A stretch of 50,941 nt of DNA from Methanosphaera stadtmanae. Its GTDB lineage: Archaea; Methanobacteriota; Methanobacteria; Methanobacteriales; Methanobacteriaceae. The notes beneath the pieces were generated by a model. That model had not been told where the DNA came from and made no database searches. It was given only the letters and a program-made list of their open reading frames with translations. The translations under genes were made by a program, and so were the position numbers. Shown here in pieces: positions 26,290 to 36,105 of the stretch (position 1 is the stretch's first letter; each line of letters opens with the position of its first letter). The stretch lies in the NCBI GenBank assembly GCA_015062825.1, contig SUTR01000013.1:2738-53678 (forward strand), in the 5' to 3' direction.

Positions 26290-26856
26290 TTGGGTACACT
26301 TAAGTATATAATTACTAATACATTAATTGGCGAAATAACTATTGTATGGGATGATTCTAATAATATTATTAAACAAATAGTACTTCCAGACAGTAACACG
26401 AAGAAAAGTAATCCTGGAAACATTGCATTTACAGGAGTATTGTTTGAATCACATCCCAATGACACCATACGCAAATTAATCTCAAATATCAAAGAAGCAG
26501 TCAAGGGAACTGATGTTAAATTTGATTTGGACAAAATGGACTTATCTTCACTTACAGACTTTCAAAGACTTGTTCTTGAGAAGCAATTTGAAATACCTCA
26601 TGGCTTTGTCACAACATATAAAATACTGGCTCAAATGATAGATAAACCAAGAAGTGCAAGGCCAGTTGCAAATGTATTAGCAGCAAATCCATTTCCAATA
26701 CTTATTCCATGTCACAGAACAGTTCTATCAAGCTGGGAAGTTGGAGGATATGCAGGTCTTAGAAGTAATTATTACAAGAAGTTTTTACTAGTCAATGAGG
26801 GCGTTAAAATAAATGGTGACGTGGTGGATAAAAAATCACATTTTACAGGAAAATAA
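26290..26856 (+). CDS. ogt: Methylated-DNA--protein-cysteine methyltransferase
   Basis: This 188-residue suicide repair protein transfers the alkyl group from O6-alkylguanine to its own cysteine. The C-terminal domain (about 95-180) has the HTH recognition region VARPVANVLAANP-like (here ARPVANVLAANPFPILI), then the active-site PCHR with the acceptor Cys and, after it, GGYAGL. The N-terminal domain is the usual variable half. The start is TTG at 26290, behind AGGGGAT (about 26277-26283). The gene is monocistronic with its own promoter. Confidence 0.93.
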   Translation: MGTLKYIITNTLIGEITIVWDDSNNIIKQIVLPDSNTKKSNPGNIAFTGVLFESHPNDTIRKLISNIKEAVKGTDVKFDLDKMDLSSLTDFQRLVLEKQFEIPHGFVTTYKILAQMIDKPRSARPVANVLAANPFPILIPCHRTVLSSWEVGGYAGLRSNYYKKFLLVNEGVKINGDVVDKKSHFTGK

Positions 26857-26966
26857 CCTATTCTCCATCTAATATTTTTTTTACAGAATTTTAAAATCAT
26901 ATTTTGAAAATAACTTCCAATAAAAATAATTTAATTTTATGAAAAGGAGGTTAAGTGATGAAGATT

Positions 26967-28193
26967 CTATTTTTTAAGATCATTTAAGTTTTCATCTTCA
27001 TCTAAAGCTACTCTCATTGTATCAGAGTCTTGTGGTAAATATCTTAAGAAGTCATCTGCAGCTCTTCTTACATCACTAGAACCAATAATGTATCTACCAG
27101 CAATGATAATGTCAGCTCCAGCATCTAATGCAATATTTACTTTATCAGGAGTTATACCTCCAGCAACAGCTGCAAGTCCTCTTTCTCCAAGTTTAGCTTT
27201 AATATCTTTGATGTTACCCCATTGTTTTAATTGTGCTTCTGGATCGTCATCTCTTGTTTCAAGATCGATGTTTCTGTGTAATAACACTATGTTTGGTTTA
27301 AGTTTAATTTGATCAAGTTTTCCAGGAATATCATCTACATTCATCATATCAAGGATTGAATAAATACCTTGTTTTGAACATTCATGAATAGCATTTTCAA
27401 TTGATTCGTTAGTACCAAGACCAGAAATAGCTACAGCATCTGCTGTTTCATCAGCAGCCATTTTAACTTCTACTCTTCCAACATCTAATGTTTTAAGATC
27501 AGCTATAATAAATGCTCCAGGTCTTTCTTCTCTTATTTTGCTAATGATTTCTACACCGAATTTTTTAACAAGTGGTGTACCAGCTTCAATAAGTACTCTT
27601 TCACGTTTTGGTAAGTCTCTAATTATGCTGCGCATTTTTTCTTCATTATCTAAATCTAATGCGACTTGTAGATATGGTGGATTCCATAATTTCATAGCTT
27701 TGAATCCCATTATTGGATGTGTTCCTCTATCTTTTTCTGCTAATACTTTATCAACACTTGGATATTTCTCAATTGCACGTTTTAATGCAAGTTTTGTTGC
27801 TCCATAGTTGTATTGGTATATTTTACGATAATCTTTTGCAGATGGGTCAATAAATACATTTACCATTATAAGAAGATCTTCTACATCATCTTTGTTTATG
27901 ATACCTTCTTCCACTGCATCTGCTACTGCACGTCCAACAGCTGTTTGTGCAGGACCAAATATTTTACTTGCATCATCTAAGTTTTGTACAGTTACTTTAG
28001 GGATGATGAGTGTTGCAGGTTTTGTAAGTAAGTTTGGTCTAATTACAGAAAGTAAAGGAGTGTGTCCTACAGACATGTTTGCCATATTGGTTGCAAATGC
28101 TGTTCCAACAGCACTTGACTTATCTCCAATTACTAAATCAATGTGTGCTAATTCTGGGCCATCTCCAATTAATGCTTCGCCTATTTCATACAT
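26967..28193 (-). CDS. fae-hps: Fused formaldehyde-activating enzyme / 3-hexulose-6-phosphate synthase
   Basis: This 408-residue bifunctional enzyme has an N-terminal Fae domain (about 1-165; [59 protein letters not shown]), which condenses formaldehyde with H4MPT. The C-terminal Hps domain (about 175-400) is a decarboxylase-like barrel ([41 protein letters not shown]). In methanogens lacking the oxidative pentose-phosphate path the Hps part is thought to make ribulose 5-phosphate for nucleotides by running backward, with Fae removing the formaldehyde. The fusion is typical of archaea. It is likely monocistronic. Confidence 0.96.
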   Translation of the reverse strand: MYEIGEALIGDGPELAHIDLVIGDKSSAVGTAFATNMANMSVGHTPLLSVIRPNLLTKPATLIIPKVTVQNLDDASKIFGPAQTAVGRAVADAVEEGIINKDDVEDLLIMVNVFIDPSAKDYRKIYQYNYGATKLALKRAIEKYPSVDKVLAEKDRGTHPIMGFKAMKLWNPPYLQVALDLDNEEKMRSIIRDLPKRERVLIEAGTPLVKKFGVEIISKIREERPGAFIIADLKTLDVGRVEVKMAADETADAVAISGLGTNESIENAIHECSKQGIYSILDMMNVDDIPGKLDQIKLKPNIVLLHRNIDLETRDDDPEAQLKQWGNIKDIKAKLGERGLAAVAGGITPDKVNIALDAGADIIIAGRYIIGSSDVRRAADDFLRYLPQDSDTMRVALDEDENLNDLKK

Positions 28194-28584
28194 TCATATG
28201 TTCTCCATTAATTTCAATTATTTATATCATAATATAATCCAATATAGATGTTGGAATAAGAAACTACAATATGATTTTTTTATAGTTTTATGATAGTATT
28301 ATATATGTAAAAAATTAATAAAATAGTTTTGGTACAGGGTTCTTTAAGTTAATATTTTAATAGTTTTTTCTATTATATTCCCATTATTTTCTCTATTAAA
28401 ATACTTATTTAGATATTAAATCATATCAACAGGTATGTTTACTCTTTTTTCTTCTCAATCTTAGATTATATGACATATATTTTAGTATAATGTCATTTTT
28501 TTGTTCTAGATTTTTCTATAATGAAATTTGTTATCTAAAATTTAAATAGTACATAACTAAATAATATTACTTAAGGTTGTAAAA
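28194..28584. other. Divergent spacer of fae-hps and PHP gene
   Basis: This 391-bp AT-rich spacer has no coding frame of note. It must hold the promoters of both flanking genes; TATA-like AAATTTAAATAG at about 28538-28549 suits the PHP gene. The fae-hps promoter probably lies in the AT-rich run near 28215-28235. I see no strong repeat or hairpin. Confidence 0.4.
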
Positions 28585-29244
28585 ATGAAAATAGATACTC
28601 ATATTCATAGTAAATATTCTAAGGATTCCATCACACCATTGGAAGATATTATTAAATATAGTCAAAAGATAGGCTTAAATGCTATTGCAATAACAGACCA
28701 CGATGAAATTGAAGGAACATGGGCAGTTAGAAAGTTAGAACATGAAGGATTGCTACTTATTCCGGGAGAGGAAGTAAGCAGTAGTGAAGGCCACATAATA
28801 GCATTGGGAATAACTGACTATATTAAGCCGTTACAAACGCCACAGGAAACAGTAGATCAAATCCATGACTATGCAGGAATTGCCATAGCTGCACATCCAT
28901 ACTGTTACTATAGAAGTGGATTGGGCAATATTGTACAATCACTGGATGTGGATGCAATGGAGACAATGAATTCAAGATTTATCTTTGGAATATCAAATCA
29001 TATTGCAAAAAAGGTTTCAAAGAAGAATAATGTGCCAGCTATTGGTGCAAGTGATGCACATTTTGTAAAGGGTATTGGGCGATGTTATACTCAAATACCT
29101 GACTGTGATGATGTGGATGAATTATTAAAACATATTAAGAAGGGACATACAACATCATTGGGTGAAAGAACACCTATGAATCTGATTATCAAGGAAGTTA
29201 TAAGAAAAAAAGGAAGAAAAACCAAAGCAAAACAACCAGATTAA
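28585..29244 (+). CDS. PHP-domain metal-dependent phosphoesterase
   Basis: This 219-residue protein has the PHP metal motifs in order: DTHIHSKYSKDS (residues 3-14), ITDHDE (about 37-42), the Glu in PGEEVSSS, AAHPY (about 98-102) and GASDAHF (about 150-156). It lies in the group of small PHP proteins that includes histidinol-phosphatase-like and 3',5'-nucleotide phosphatases. The substrate is not known. The C-terminus ends in a basic tail (RKKGRKTKAK). It is convergent with the pseudopilin-like gene, with only 4 bp between the coding regions. Confidence 0.92.
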   Translation: MKIDTHIHSKYSKDSITPLEDIIKYSQKIGLNAIAITDHDEIEGTWAVRKLEHEGLLLIPGEEVSSSEGHIIALGITDYIKPLQTPQETVDQIHDYAGIAIAAHPYCYYRSGLGNIVQSLDVDAMETMNSRFIFGISNHIAKKVSKKNNVPAIGASDAHFVKGIGRCYTQIPDCDDVDELLKHIKKGHTTSLGERTPMNLIIKEVIRKKGRKTKAKQPD

Positions 29245-29248
29245 GTTA

Positions 29249-29662
29249 TCATTGGTATATCTTCAATACATACGTGTGTTTATTGACAGTCTTATGACTA
29301 CTATAAACCTTTTTATAATTCTTTGGCTCTTTATCGGCAATGATTTTATCAGTCGTAATGTCAATTAGTCTATAGTCATAGTTTCTATTATTATCAGATA
29401 GTATCATTTCAATCTCAGATACAATTCTTTCCTTTTCTATTGTATTATTGGTATTTTGTGCAGTTGATAAGGAATATAATAATCCTGGCTGTCTTGTATT
29501 TTCCAGCAATTCCATCATATTTGACGCATCTTGCTGTCTGTCTATGTCCATTATGTCTTGACTGTTTTCTTCTAATATGATAGTGCTTGCCATTACTACA
29601 AGGATAATAATTATCAATGCAAGTAACAAGTCATATAATATTAGTTGTCCTTTATTGTTCAT
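29249..29662 (-). CDS. Pseudopilin-like protein with class III-type signal
   Basis: This 137-residue protein opens with MNNKGQLILYDLLLALIIIILV. That is a short basic lead, then Gly-Gln and a hydrophobic helix, as in archaeal class III (type IV pilin-like) signal peptides cut after K-G and before Q. The exposed part (about 35-137) is polar with no known domain. The first 11 bp of the gene (29652-29662) overlap the 3' end of the PurM-like gene upstream, implying translational coupling. A minor pilin or a related surface assembly role is possible; no pilus ATPase or EppA peptidase gene is in the window. Confidence 0.75.
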   Translation of the reverse strand: MNNKGQLILYDLLLALIIIILVVMASTIILEENSQDIMDIDRQQDASNMMELLENTRQPGLLYSLSTAQNTNNTIEKERIVSEIEMILSDNNRNYDYRLIDITTDKIIADKEPKNYKKVYSSHKTVNKHTYVLKIYQ

Positions 29663-30995
29663 TTTTCTCCATTATTTTTTTAACTATTTTATTTTTCTTA
29701 TCTATAGCAGATTTTGTTGCATTGTCTATAATAACCTTATTTTCTTCAAAGGATGTGTCATATAATTCATCTACAACTTTTTTTATAGGAGTGTATGCTG
29801 CTTCTCTGAATTTAGGCACTAGCTTTTCACATCCATCATCATATTCTATGTATGTATGGCCGGTGTCTGTTACTTTACCTATAATGTCAGTCTTGATATT
29901 ATTTTCTTGAAGCAGTTTTATCATGTCATCTTTTATTTCAGGATTTATTATAATCATTAAAGAATCAATTGATACACCAAGGACATCTATATTCAATTCT
30001 TCCAGCATCGAATATACTTCGGGATTTACTAATTTCTTTATTTTATCATAGTATAAATGAATACCTAGTCCTGTTGTTTTGTTTATTTCATTAGCATCTC
30101 CATTTATTCCACCATTAGTAATGTCAGTCATTGCATGAATGTCCTGCTTGTTATCATAATCATTGATAAGAGACGATGCTTTTATAAACTGTATATTCAA
30201 TGTTTCCTCAATAACTTCCGGATAATTATTGTATATGGCTGTTGTTGTAATGGTTCCTCCACCTGATCCTTCAGTCATCAATATCAGGTCACCAACCTGT
30301 GCATTTGATCGGGCTGTAGGTATAGAATCTGATTTTCCCACAGCACCTACTCCACCTACAAGTCTATTTCCTAAAACCATATCTCCTCCAACTCTCAAAG
30401 TACTTCCGGATACTAGAGGAACTCCACTCAGCTGGCTTACCGCACATATTCCTGCAGTAAAATCCAGTAATTTGGATACATCACCATCATCGGCCAGGTG
30501 TATGTCACTTATTATAGCAACAGGTTCTGCACCCATTACACAAACATCACGCAATGTTGCACGGGCAGTATGAAATCCTGCTAGGAATGGATAATCACTT
30601 AATCTGGAGTGAATTCCATCAATGGCCGTTGTAATGTAATTGCAGTCTTCTACCTTTACCACGCCTCCATCATCCTGTGCAGTTGGATTAACTATTGCAT
30701 CAGTTGGCGTGTTTTCTATGATTTCTGCTATCTTGCTATGCACATAGAAGTCACCTTGTCCTCTTGAACCCACTCCAAATTCACCCATATGTATATTGCT
30801 TTTGTAATAATCCATAATGGGAGTTTGTACTTGTTGCGTGCATTCTACTTCACTAATTACAGCATCACTTAACTGTTCGGCCTGATGTTGTGTTATGTTC
30901 TTGTAGTATTGTATAATACTGCCGAGCTTTTCTATTATCTCATCCTTATTCTTTCCTTCAGATATGCTTCTTTTAACGTATTCTTCTATGTCCAT
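29652..30995 (-). CDS. AIR synthase-related protein (PurM/HypE/SelD/ThiL superfamily)
   Basis: This protein of about 447 residues starts at the ATG at 30995 (the outer frame begins at 31004). A helical N-terminal extension (about 1-75) precedes the AIRS N-domain (TAQDDGGVVKVEDCNYITTAIDGIHS, then GFHTARATLRDVCVMGAEP with the metal/ATP Asp, about 105-245). The AIRS C-domain follows (about 250-390, LMTEGSGGGTITT, AMTDITNGGINGD). A C-terminal tail of about 60 residues is helical. Superfamily members bind ATP and make phosphorylated intermediates; the substrate of this methanogen group is unknown to me. It is coupled to the pilin-like gene by overlap. Confidence 0.85.
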   Translation of the reverse strand: MDIEEYVKRSISEGKNKDEIIEKLGSIIQYYKNITQHQAEQLSDAVISEVECTQQVQTPIMDYYKSNIHMGEFGVGSRGQGDFYVHSKIAEIIENTPTDAIVNPTAQDDGGVVKVEDCNYITTAIDGIHSRLSDYPFLAGFHTARATLRDVCVMGAEPVAIISDIHLADDGDVSKLLDFTAGICAVSQLSGVPLVSGSTLRVGGDMVLGNRLVGGVGAVGKSDSIPTARSNAQVGDLILMTEGSGGGTITTTAIYNNYPEVIEETLNIQFIKASSLINDYDNKQDIHAMTDITNGGINGDANEINKTTGLGIHLYYDKIKKLVNPEVYSMLEELNIDVLGVSIDSLMIIINPEIKDDMIKLLQENNIKTDIIGKVTDTGHTYIEYDDGCEKLVPKFREAAYTPIKKVVDELYDTSFEENKVIIDNATKSAIDKKNKIVKKIMEKNEQ

Positions 30996-31131
30996 ACAAA
31001 TCACAACATTATAAATTATTCATGATAATGTACAATATATTATATATTTTATAGTATTAATATTATTTTCTAGAAAAGTTAATAATAATTAATAATTATT
31101 TTATAAATTTAAAAAATTAAGGAAGGGGAAT

Positions 31132-31752
31132 TTAATCGATACTTTCTACAAAGTTTTTTAAAATATTAAGTCCTGCTTTTCCACTTTTTTCTGGATGGAA
31201 TTGAAGTGCATTGATATTATCTTTACCAATAGCAACAGGAACCTTCATACCATAATCAGTATAAGCTGTTATGATGCTTTCATCTTCTGGTTTAATGTAG
31301 TATGAATGAACAAAATACATGTATTCATTATCAACATCCTCCAACAATGACGTGTTGTTACTGTTGGTCTTATTTACTGTAATTTGATTCCATCCCATAT
31401 GTGGTATCTTATATTCATGGGGTAGATTAAATCTTTCAACACTGCCCTTGAAAATATCCAAACCTTTCACCTCAGGACTTTCCTGACTTGTTGTAAATAG
31501 CATCTGCAGTCCAAGACATATTCCCAAGAGTGCCTTATCATCGTTGATATGGTCACATACAATATCCTTATAATCTATCAGATTATTCATAACGGCACCA
31601 TATGCACCAACACCAGGTAATATGATGGCATCAGAATCGGCAATGACCTTTTTGTCATCGGATACTGTTACTTCAACACCAATCTTTTTAAATCCGTTAT
31701 AAATGCTTAGAATATTTCCACTACCATAATCTATAATTGTAATATCACTCAC
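31132..31752 (-). CDS. hisH: Imidazole glycerol phosphate synthase glutaminase subunit HisH
   Basis: This 206-residue class I glutamine amidotransferase supplies ammonia to HisF in histidine biosynthesis. IIDYGSGNILS at the N-terminus, the oxyanion loop PGVGAYGAVM, the nucleophile Cys in GICLGLQMLF and the His and Glu of FHPEKSG complete the active site. The start is a GTG at 31752, giving MSDITIIDYGSG. HisF and other his genes are not adjacent. The next gene upstream, a nucleotidyltransferase, is on the same strand 74 bp away. Confidence 0.96.
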   Translation of the reverse strand: MSDITIIDYGSGNILSIYNGFKKIGVEVTVSDDKKVIADSDAIILPGVGAYGAVMNNLIDYKDIVCDHINDDKALLGICLGLQMLFTTSQESPEVKGLDIFKGSVERFNLPHEYKIPHMGWNQITVNKTNSNNTSLLEDVDNEYMYFVHSYYIKPEDESIITAYTDYGMKVPVAIGKDNINALQFHPEKSGKAGLNILKNFVESID

Positions 31753-31825
31753 TCAACTTCACATCCAATAAATCAATATCTAAAATTAAATTTATACAAT
31801 AAAAAAAAGAAGGCTAAAAGGAGGA

Positions 31826-32851
31826 TTATCTGGTTTCTTCTGGAGTAACAGAAGAATAGAAATCCTTAATTCTTATAGTATCATCTAAATCTGGGGTAGA
31901 TACTTCATGTAATATTGTGTTTTCTGTTGCAACAATGGTATGAGGTGTATTTGGTTCTATTCTTATAGTATCTTTCTTTTTAAAGTATTCTTTTTTATCT
32001 TCAAATTCTATGTATCCTTTACCACTTACAATATACATTGTTTCATCCTTGTTAGGATGGTAATGGAAACTGGTTTGATATCCTTCTTTTAGGAAGAGTT
32101 CCTTTGTCAAGTATTTTTCAGTATAGATTAATATTTTTTCATAACCCCATGGCTTGTCAATTCTATCTTCATATTCTTTCTGTACTTGTTGTAATTCCTT
32201 GGAAGTATCAACAGCCATCCAGAATAGACCATTTTCCTTATAGTATCCTAATTTTTTATCTTTTGCAAGTTCTGGGAAAATTGTTTTTTCAATATCTCCT
32301 GTATGATAATTTCCAAAGTCCAGTTTTCCTTTTGAGAAATATATTCCACCATTTATATAATAATCAAGTAATGGTTTTTCCTTGAATGAGACAATTTTAT
32401 CCCCGCTTAAATCAACTATTCCATAAGGTGATGTCATTTGGGTGACAAATATTGTGAAATCATATGGAGATTTTTCACCATCTTCAATCATTTTCTTAAT
32501 GCTTAAGTCAGCTACTACATCACCATTTCTTATAACACATTGGGTGTCATCATCTAAATGTTCCATTCCAAGTCTAATAGCATTTAATGTTCCTAATGGC
32601 TGTTCTTCTTTTACATATTCAATTTTAACACCCATAAATTCATCATGATATCTTTCTTCTATTTTTTCTCCAAGGAATCCTGTAAGGAGTATAACTTTAT
32701 TAACTCCGGCACTTTTAAAGTCAAACAGTTGTTTATCTAGTATTGTGTAATTTTCTTTAAGTTCTACTAATGGTTTAGGAACTGTTTCAGTAACAGGTCT
32801 TAATCTTTTTCCAAAACCACCGCATAGTATCATTCCCACTGTGTCATTCAT
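31826..32851 (-). CDS. Sugar-phosphate nucleotidyltransferase fused to a cupin domain
   Basis: This protein of about 341 residues starts at the ATG at 32851 behind GAGTGAT. The N-terminal nucleotidyltransferase (about 1-225) shows [35 protein letters not shown] and [16 protein letters not shown]. The C-terminal cupin (about 240-330) shows [32 protein letters not shown] and EPNTPHTI, with the metal-binding His and Glu residues. The fusion resembles type II mannose-1-phosphate guanylyltransferase/isomerases, but the substrate here is uncertain. It is likely to feed cell-surface or glycan synthesis. Confidence 0.88.
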   Translation of the reverse strand: MNDTVGMILCGGFGKRLRPVTETVPKPLVELKENYTILDKQLFDFKSAGVNKVILLTGFLGEKIEERYHDEFMGVKIEYVKEEQPLGTLNAIRLGMEHLDDDTQCVIRNGDVVADLSIKKMIEDGEKSPYDFTIFVTQMTSPYGIVDLSGDKIVSFKEKPLLDYYINGGIYFSKGKLDFGNYHTGDIEKTIFPELAKDKKLGYYKENGLFWMAVDTSKELQQVQKEYEDRIDKPWGYEKILIYTEKYLTKELFLKEGYQTSFHYHPNKDETMYIVSGKGYIEFEDKKEYFKKKDTIRIEPNTPHTIVATENTILHEVSTPDLDDTIRIKDFYSSVTPEETR

Positions 32852-32971
32852 TTGTATCACTCTTAATGTTTATATAATTTTAATGTGTTTTTTGAAATTA
32901 TTTAGTTATTTAACTTTATAACTTTAATGATAATTAAATATTTATACTAATATCTATTTTAATATTTTTTT

Positions 32972-34255
32972 CTAATCATTTAATGTAAAGCTTACCCTTT
33001 CATAATCTTCAAGGTTTTTAAATGACTTTGTTGCATCAACACCCATCTTGGTTGTAGTTCCATCAATCTCTGCAACAGGATCAAGTGATGAACCTCTGGC
33101 CTTTGGTATTATGATAATGTCATCATCAGCTTTCACACGTGTTGCAATAGCATATTCAACATCCACAGGATCAAATATATCAATATCTTCATCAACTATA
33201 ACGCAATGCTTTAGTGATGGATGTGCAGATAATGCAGCCATAAGCACATTCTTTGCATCACCTTCAGTTTGCTTCTTGATACTTACCACAGCATGTAGCC
33301 AACAGCATCCTCCTTCTGTAAGAACAACATTTTGTACTGTTGGAAGAGTATTCTTAACACTATTATATATACGAGGCTCTTGTGGAAGACCTTGAAGTAG
33401 CTTATGCTCATTTCCTGCAGGAAGAATAGCATGATAATATGGATTATCCCTATAATGCATACGGGTCAACTGTATAACCGGTTCATCCCTAATCTTATCA
33501 TAAGTATCAGTCAAGTCAACAAATGGACCTTCACTTCTTCTTTCATTAGCAAGAATCTTACCTTCAAGTAATATTTCACATTCAGGAGCTTCAATATCAA
33601 CACTTTCACATTTTACAAGAGTAAGATTACCATCCTTAAACGTATTTGCAACTTCCAATTCATTATCATTAATGGATATGCTGGTAGTGCTGGCAAGCAA
33701 AGTGGATGGATTAAGTCCAATGGCAATGGCAATTTCCAGGTCTTTACCCATCTGTTCAGCCTTTTTATAATAGGTATATAACTGTCTTGGAACAATACGA
33801 ATACCCAGCTGAGTGTCATTATTAACAAGCATTCTATGAATGGAAGCATTAGTAACTCCAGTCTCAGGATCCTTTGCAATAATTACTCCTGCCGTAATAT
33901 ATTTTCCCTTATCATTAGGATAATGTTTAAGAACAGGAATCTTACTTAAATTGGCATCTTCACTATTTTCATAAACATCACCTACTTGCTTGATGTTTGT
34001 GATGGCTGTGGGATTATTGGTTGCATCAATAATGTTTTCAGTAATCTTATCCACCGTGGTATTAATGGATTTGGCTATCTTGTCCCTAGTATTACATATT
34101 CCTGATATGATATTCATATCACAATCCTTGACGTTAGTAAATACAAGGGTATCTGTAGGATGCTTCTTAAGAATACTTGTAATTTCATATTCTGTTGATA
34201 CTTCATCATCAATTTCTATAATATCATCTTCAATTTCATCAATCAAACGAACCAT
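32972..34255 (-). CDS. ubiD: UbiD-family prenylated-FMN decarboxylase
   Basis: This 427-residue protein has the UbiD fold throughout, with [49 protein letters not shown], the basic and acidic active-site region [19 protein letters not shown] (E-R-x-x-E), and [13 protein letters not shown]-type C-terminus (here [14 protein letters not shown]). Members use prenylated FMN from UbiX. In archaea one such enzyme is the trans-anhydromevalonate 5-phosphate decarboxylase of the modified mevalonate pathway, which is the likeliest role. AGGTGTGATT precedes the ATG. purE lies 12 bp upstream on the same strand, probably in one operon. Confidence 0.93.
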   Translation of the reverse strand: MVRLIDEIEDDIIEIDDEVSTEYEITSILKKHPTDTLVFTNVKDCDMNIISGICNTRDKIAKSINTTVDKITENIIDATNNPTAITNIKQVGDVYENSEDANLSKIPVLKHYPNDKGKYITAGVIIAKDPETGVTNASIHRMLVNNDTQLGIRIVPRQLYTYYKKAEQMGKDLEIAIAIGLNPSTLLASTTSISINDNELEVANTFKDGNLTLVKCESVDIEAPECEILLEGKILANERRSEGPFVDLTDTYDKIRDEPVIQLTRMHYRDNPYYHAILPAGNEHKLLQGLPQEPRIYNSVKNTLPTVQNVVLTEGGCCWLHAVVSIKKQTEGDAKNVLMAALSAHPSLKHCVIVDEDIDIFDPVDVEYAIATRVKADDDIIIIPKARGSSLDPVAEIDGTTTKMGVDATKSFKNLEDYERVSFTLND

Positions 34256-34267
34256 AATTAATCACAC

Positions 34268-35263
34268 CTAATAAGCATTTTGTAATGTTTTAACAAATTC
34301 ATCTAACATATCCCTTACATCATCATTATATAATGATAAAACACGACCAACAAACAAAGCAGCATTAACGCCTGCATCAATGCCCATAGTAGCAGTAGGA
34401 ACACCTGGTGGCATCTCTACCATAGTAAGCAAGGAATCAAATCCCTGTAATTTACTGCTAGTCGGCACGCCAATAACCATCTTGGTAGTATGGGATACCA
34501 TGGCACCAGACAATATGCTGGAATTGGAACAAACTGCAACATATAAATCTACAATATCATCAGCTGCTTTCATGACTTTTTCAAGTTCATCAGGATTAAC
34601 AGTAGCTGGAACAGTCTTATAATCATAAGAGATATCTAAAATATCCAATGTATCAATAATCTTATCAACAACATCCATATTATAATCATTTTCAGATACT
34701 ATAAGAACCCTTGCATCTTTATTTATATCGGCTACTTCAATATCATTTTCATCTTTTTTAGGATTGCTTTTGGATTTAACATAATGCTTGCCACCAATCT
34801 CAGCTACAAGATCTTCCTGTGAAGAAATCATCTTATCAACATATGCTAATCTTTTATCACATAATCTTTGCTTTAACTTATCATCATTACATGCAATAAT
34901 CTGACATGCAATATGAGCAGCATTATCTGCCCTGTCAATACCCACAGTTGCAACAGGAGTACCAAGCTGCATCTGAGTACATGACAATAAAGAATCAAGT
35001 CCATCCAACTTAGCCTCTACAGGCACGCCAATAACAGGCTTATTGGTATATGAAGCAATAACACCTGGAAGATGTGCTGCAAGTCCTGCAATAGCTATAA
35101 ATACTTCAACTTCATCAGTATCATTAGTCATAATATCCTTTATAAGACTATGAGTACGATGAGCAGATGCTACACGAATATCATATGATACATACATTTC
35201 TTCAAGCACATTCACAGCCTTTTTTGCTACATTAATATCTGAAGCACTACCTAAAATTAACAT
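34268..35263 (-). CDS. purE: PurE carboxyaminoimidazole ribonucleotide enzyme, tandem fused domains
   Basis: Two PurE-like halves lie in one chain of 331 residues. The first (about 1-150) keeps the active-site segments GSASD and VASAHRTH, the His in the loop, and IAGLAAHLPGVIAS. The second (about 182-331) keeps the fold and the pattern SILSGAMVSHTTKMVIGVP ... GFDSLLTMVEMPPGVPTATMGID, but has EN-D in place of GS-SD and no SAHR, so it is probably a structural, catalytically dead half. Such fusions are known in Methanobacteriales. The enzyme acts in purine synthesis on AIR/CAIR. It precedes ubiD. Confidence 0.93.
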   Translation of the reverse strand: MLILGSASDINVAKKAVNVLEEMYVSYDIRVASAHRTHSLIKDIMTNDTDEVEVFIAIAGLAAHLPGVIASYTNKPVIGVPVEAKLDGLDSLLSCTQMQLGTPVATVGIDRADNAAHIACQIIACNDDKLKQRLCDKRLAYVDKMISSQEDLVAEIGGKHYVKSKSNPKKDENDIEVADINKDARVLIVSENDYNMDVVDKIIDTLDILDISYDYKTVPATVNPDELEKVMKAADDIVDLYVAVCSNSSILSGAMVSHTTKMVIGVPTSSKLQGFDSLLTMVEMPPGVPTATMGIDAGVNAALFVGRVLSLYNDDVRDMLDEFVKTLQNAY

Positions 35264-35621
35264 TACTTTAGCTTGAATTAATATTCCCCCATTAAATCGG
35301 ATAATTATTTATTTAATCATCAAAACATTTATGATATAATATATGTAAAGTTAAGTATTTTATTTTTTTACATATTTTATACATGAAATGTTTTAAATTT
35401 AAAATATGAATCAAGTCAAAAAAAGGGGGGAGGGGTGAAAATTAGAAAAAAATATTTGAGAATAATCTGGTATTTGTTCTGTCTGATAAGAATTAACAAT
35501 TTCCATGATTATTATATGATATTTTTATTATGATAACTTTGATGGTCAGTTTTGTTTATTTAGGTACATTTTCGTTAAAAAAATGATATATCTATATTTC
35601 ATAAATGTTTTTGAAATTTTT
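35264..35621. other. AT-rich spacer between purE and accessory remnant
   Basis: The 358-bp stretch has no coding frame that I trust. It contains a purine-rich run (AAAAAAAGGGGGGAGGGGTG, about 35418-35438), and the purE promoter should lie near 35325-35345 (ATATAATATATG). No rRNA, tRNA or repeat is seen. Confidence 0.35.
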
Positions 35622-36095
35622 GAAATTCTATTTGTAACATTTAATGTAATGGCATTAAATACCTTGACTATAAGCGATATTAAAGTTTTCTACTGCTTCT
35701 TTACTGTATCCATAGCTAAAATATAAGTATCCCATCATATTGCTTTTGGGTTGGTTTAATTTTGAACAGAAAATTTCATAACTTGCCTGCTCTAATCTGG
35801 GATTGTTTGGCAGTTTTTCAAAATCAAACTTAAACAATTCTTCAAATCCTTTTGTAAAATCTTTAAAAACTGTTTTAGGTAGTGGTAAATGTATAATTTT
35901 TAGATAAGTGCTAATAATTGTTTCAGTTACTTTTGATATATGAGTTACTTGCTCTTCAACAAAATCTAAAGATTTCTCTGCAAATTGCAATGTCTTAGTT
36001 TTTATATAATGGGAAGTACTTTTAACTGTTGTCTTCAAAGTAGTTTCTACAGCTTTAGCCGATTGTTCAATCTGCTGACTTTGCTTGAATATATT
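35622..36095 (-). pseudogene. Truncated second copy of the giant protein's C-terminal domain
   Basis: Read leftward from 36095 this copies the giant gene's segment from about 37574 to 37108 almost base for base (KQSQQIEQSAKAVETTLK here versus KQSQHIEQSAKAVENTLK there). Near 35654 two bases of a T-run are missing relative to the parent (CCTT versus CCTTTT on the + strand). This shifts the frame and ends it at AYSQGI instead of SYSQKAFNA. Homology stops at about 35622. The remnant begins 11 bp after the stop of the partner gene, so the order is full domain, partner, duplicated domain, as in the array at 8940-11760. The longest open part is 35655-36038. Confidence 0.85.
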
Positions 36096-36105
36096 AATTT
36101 TTTTT

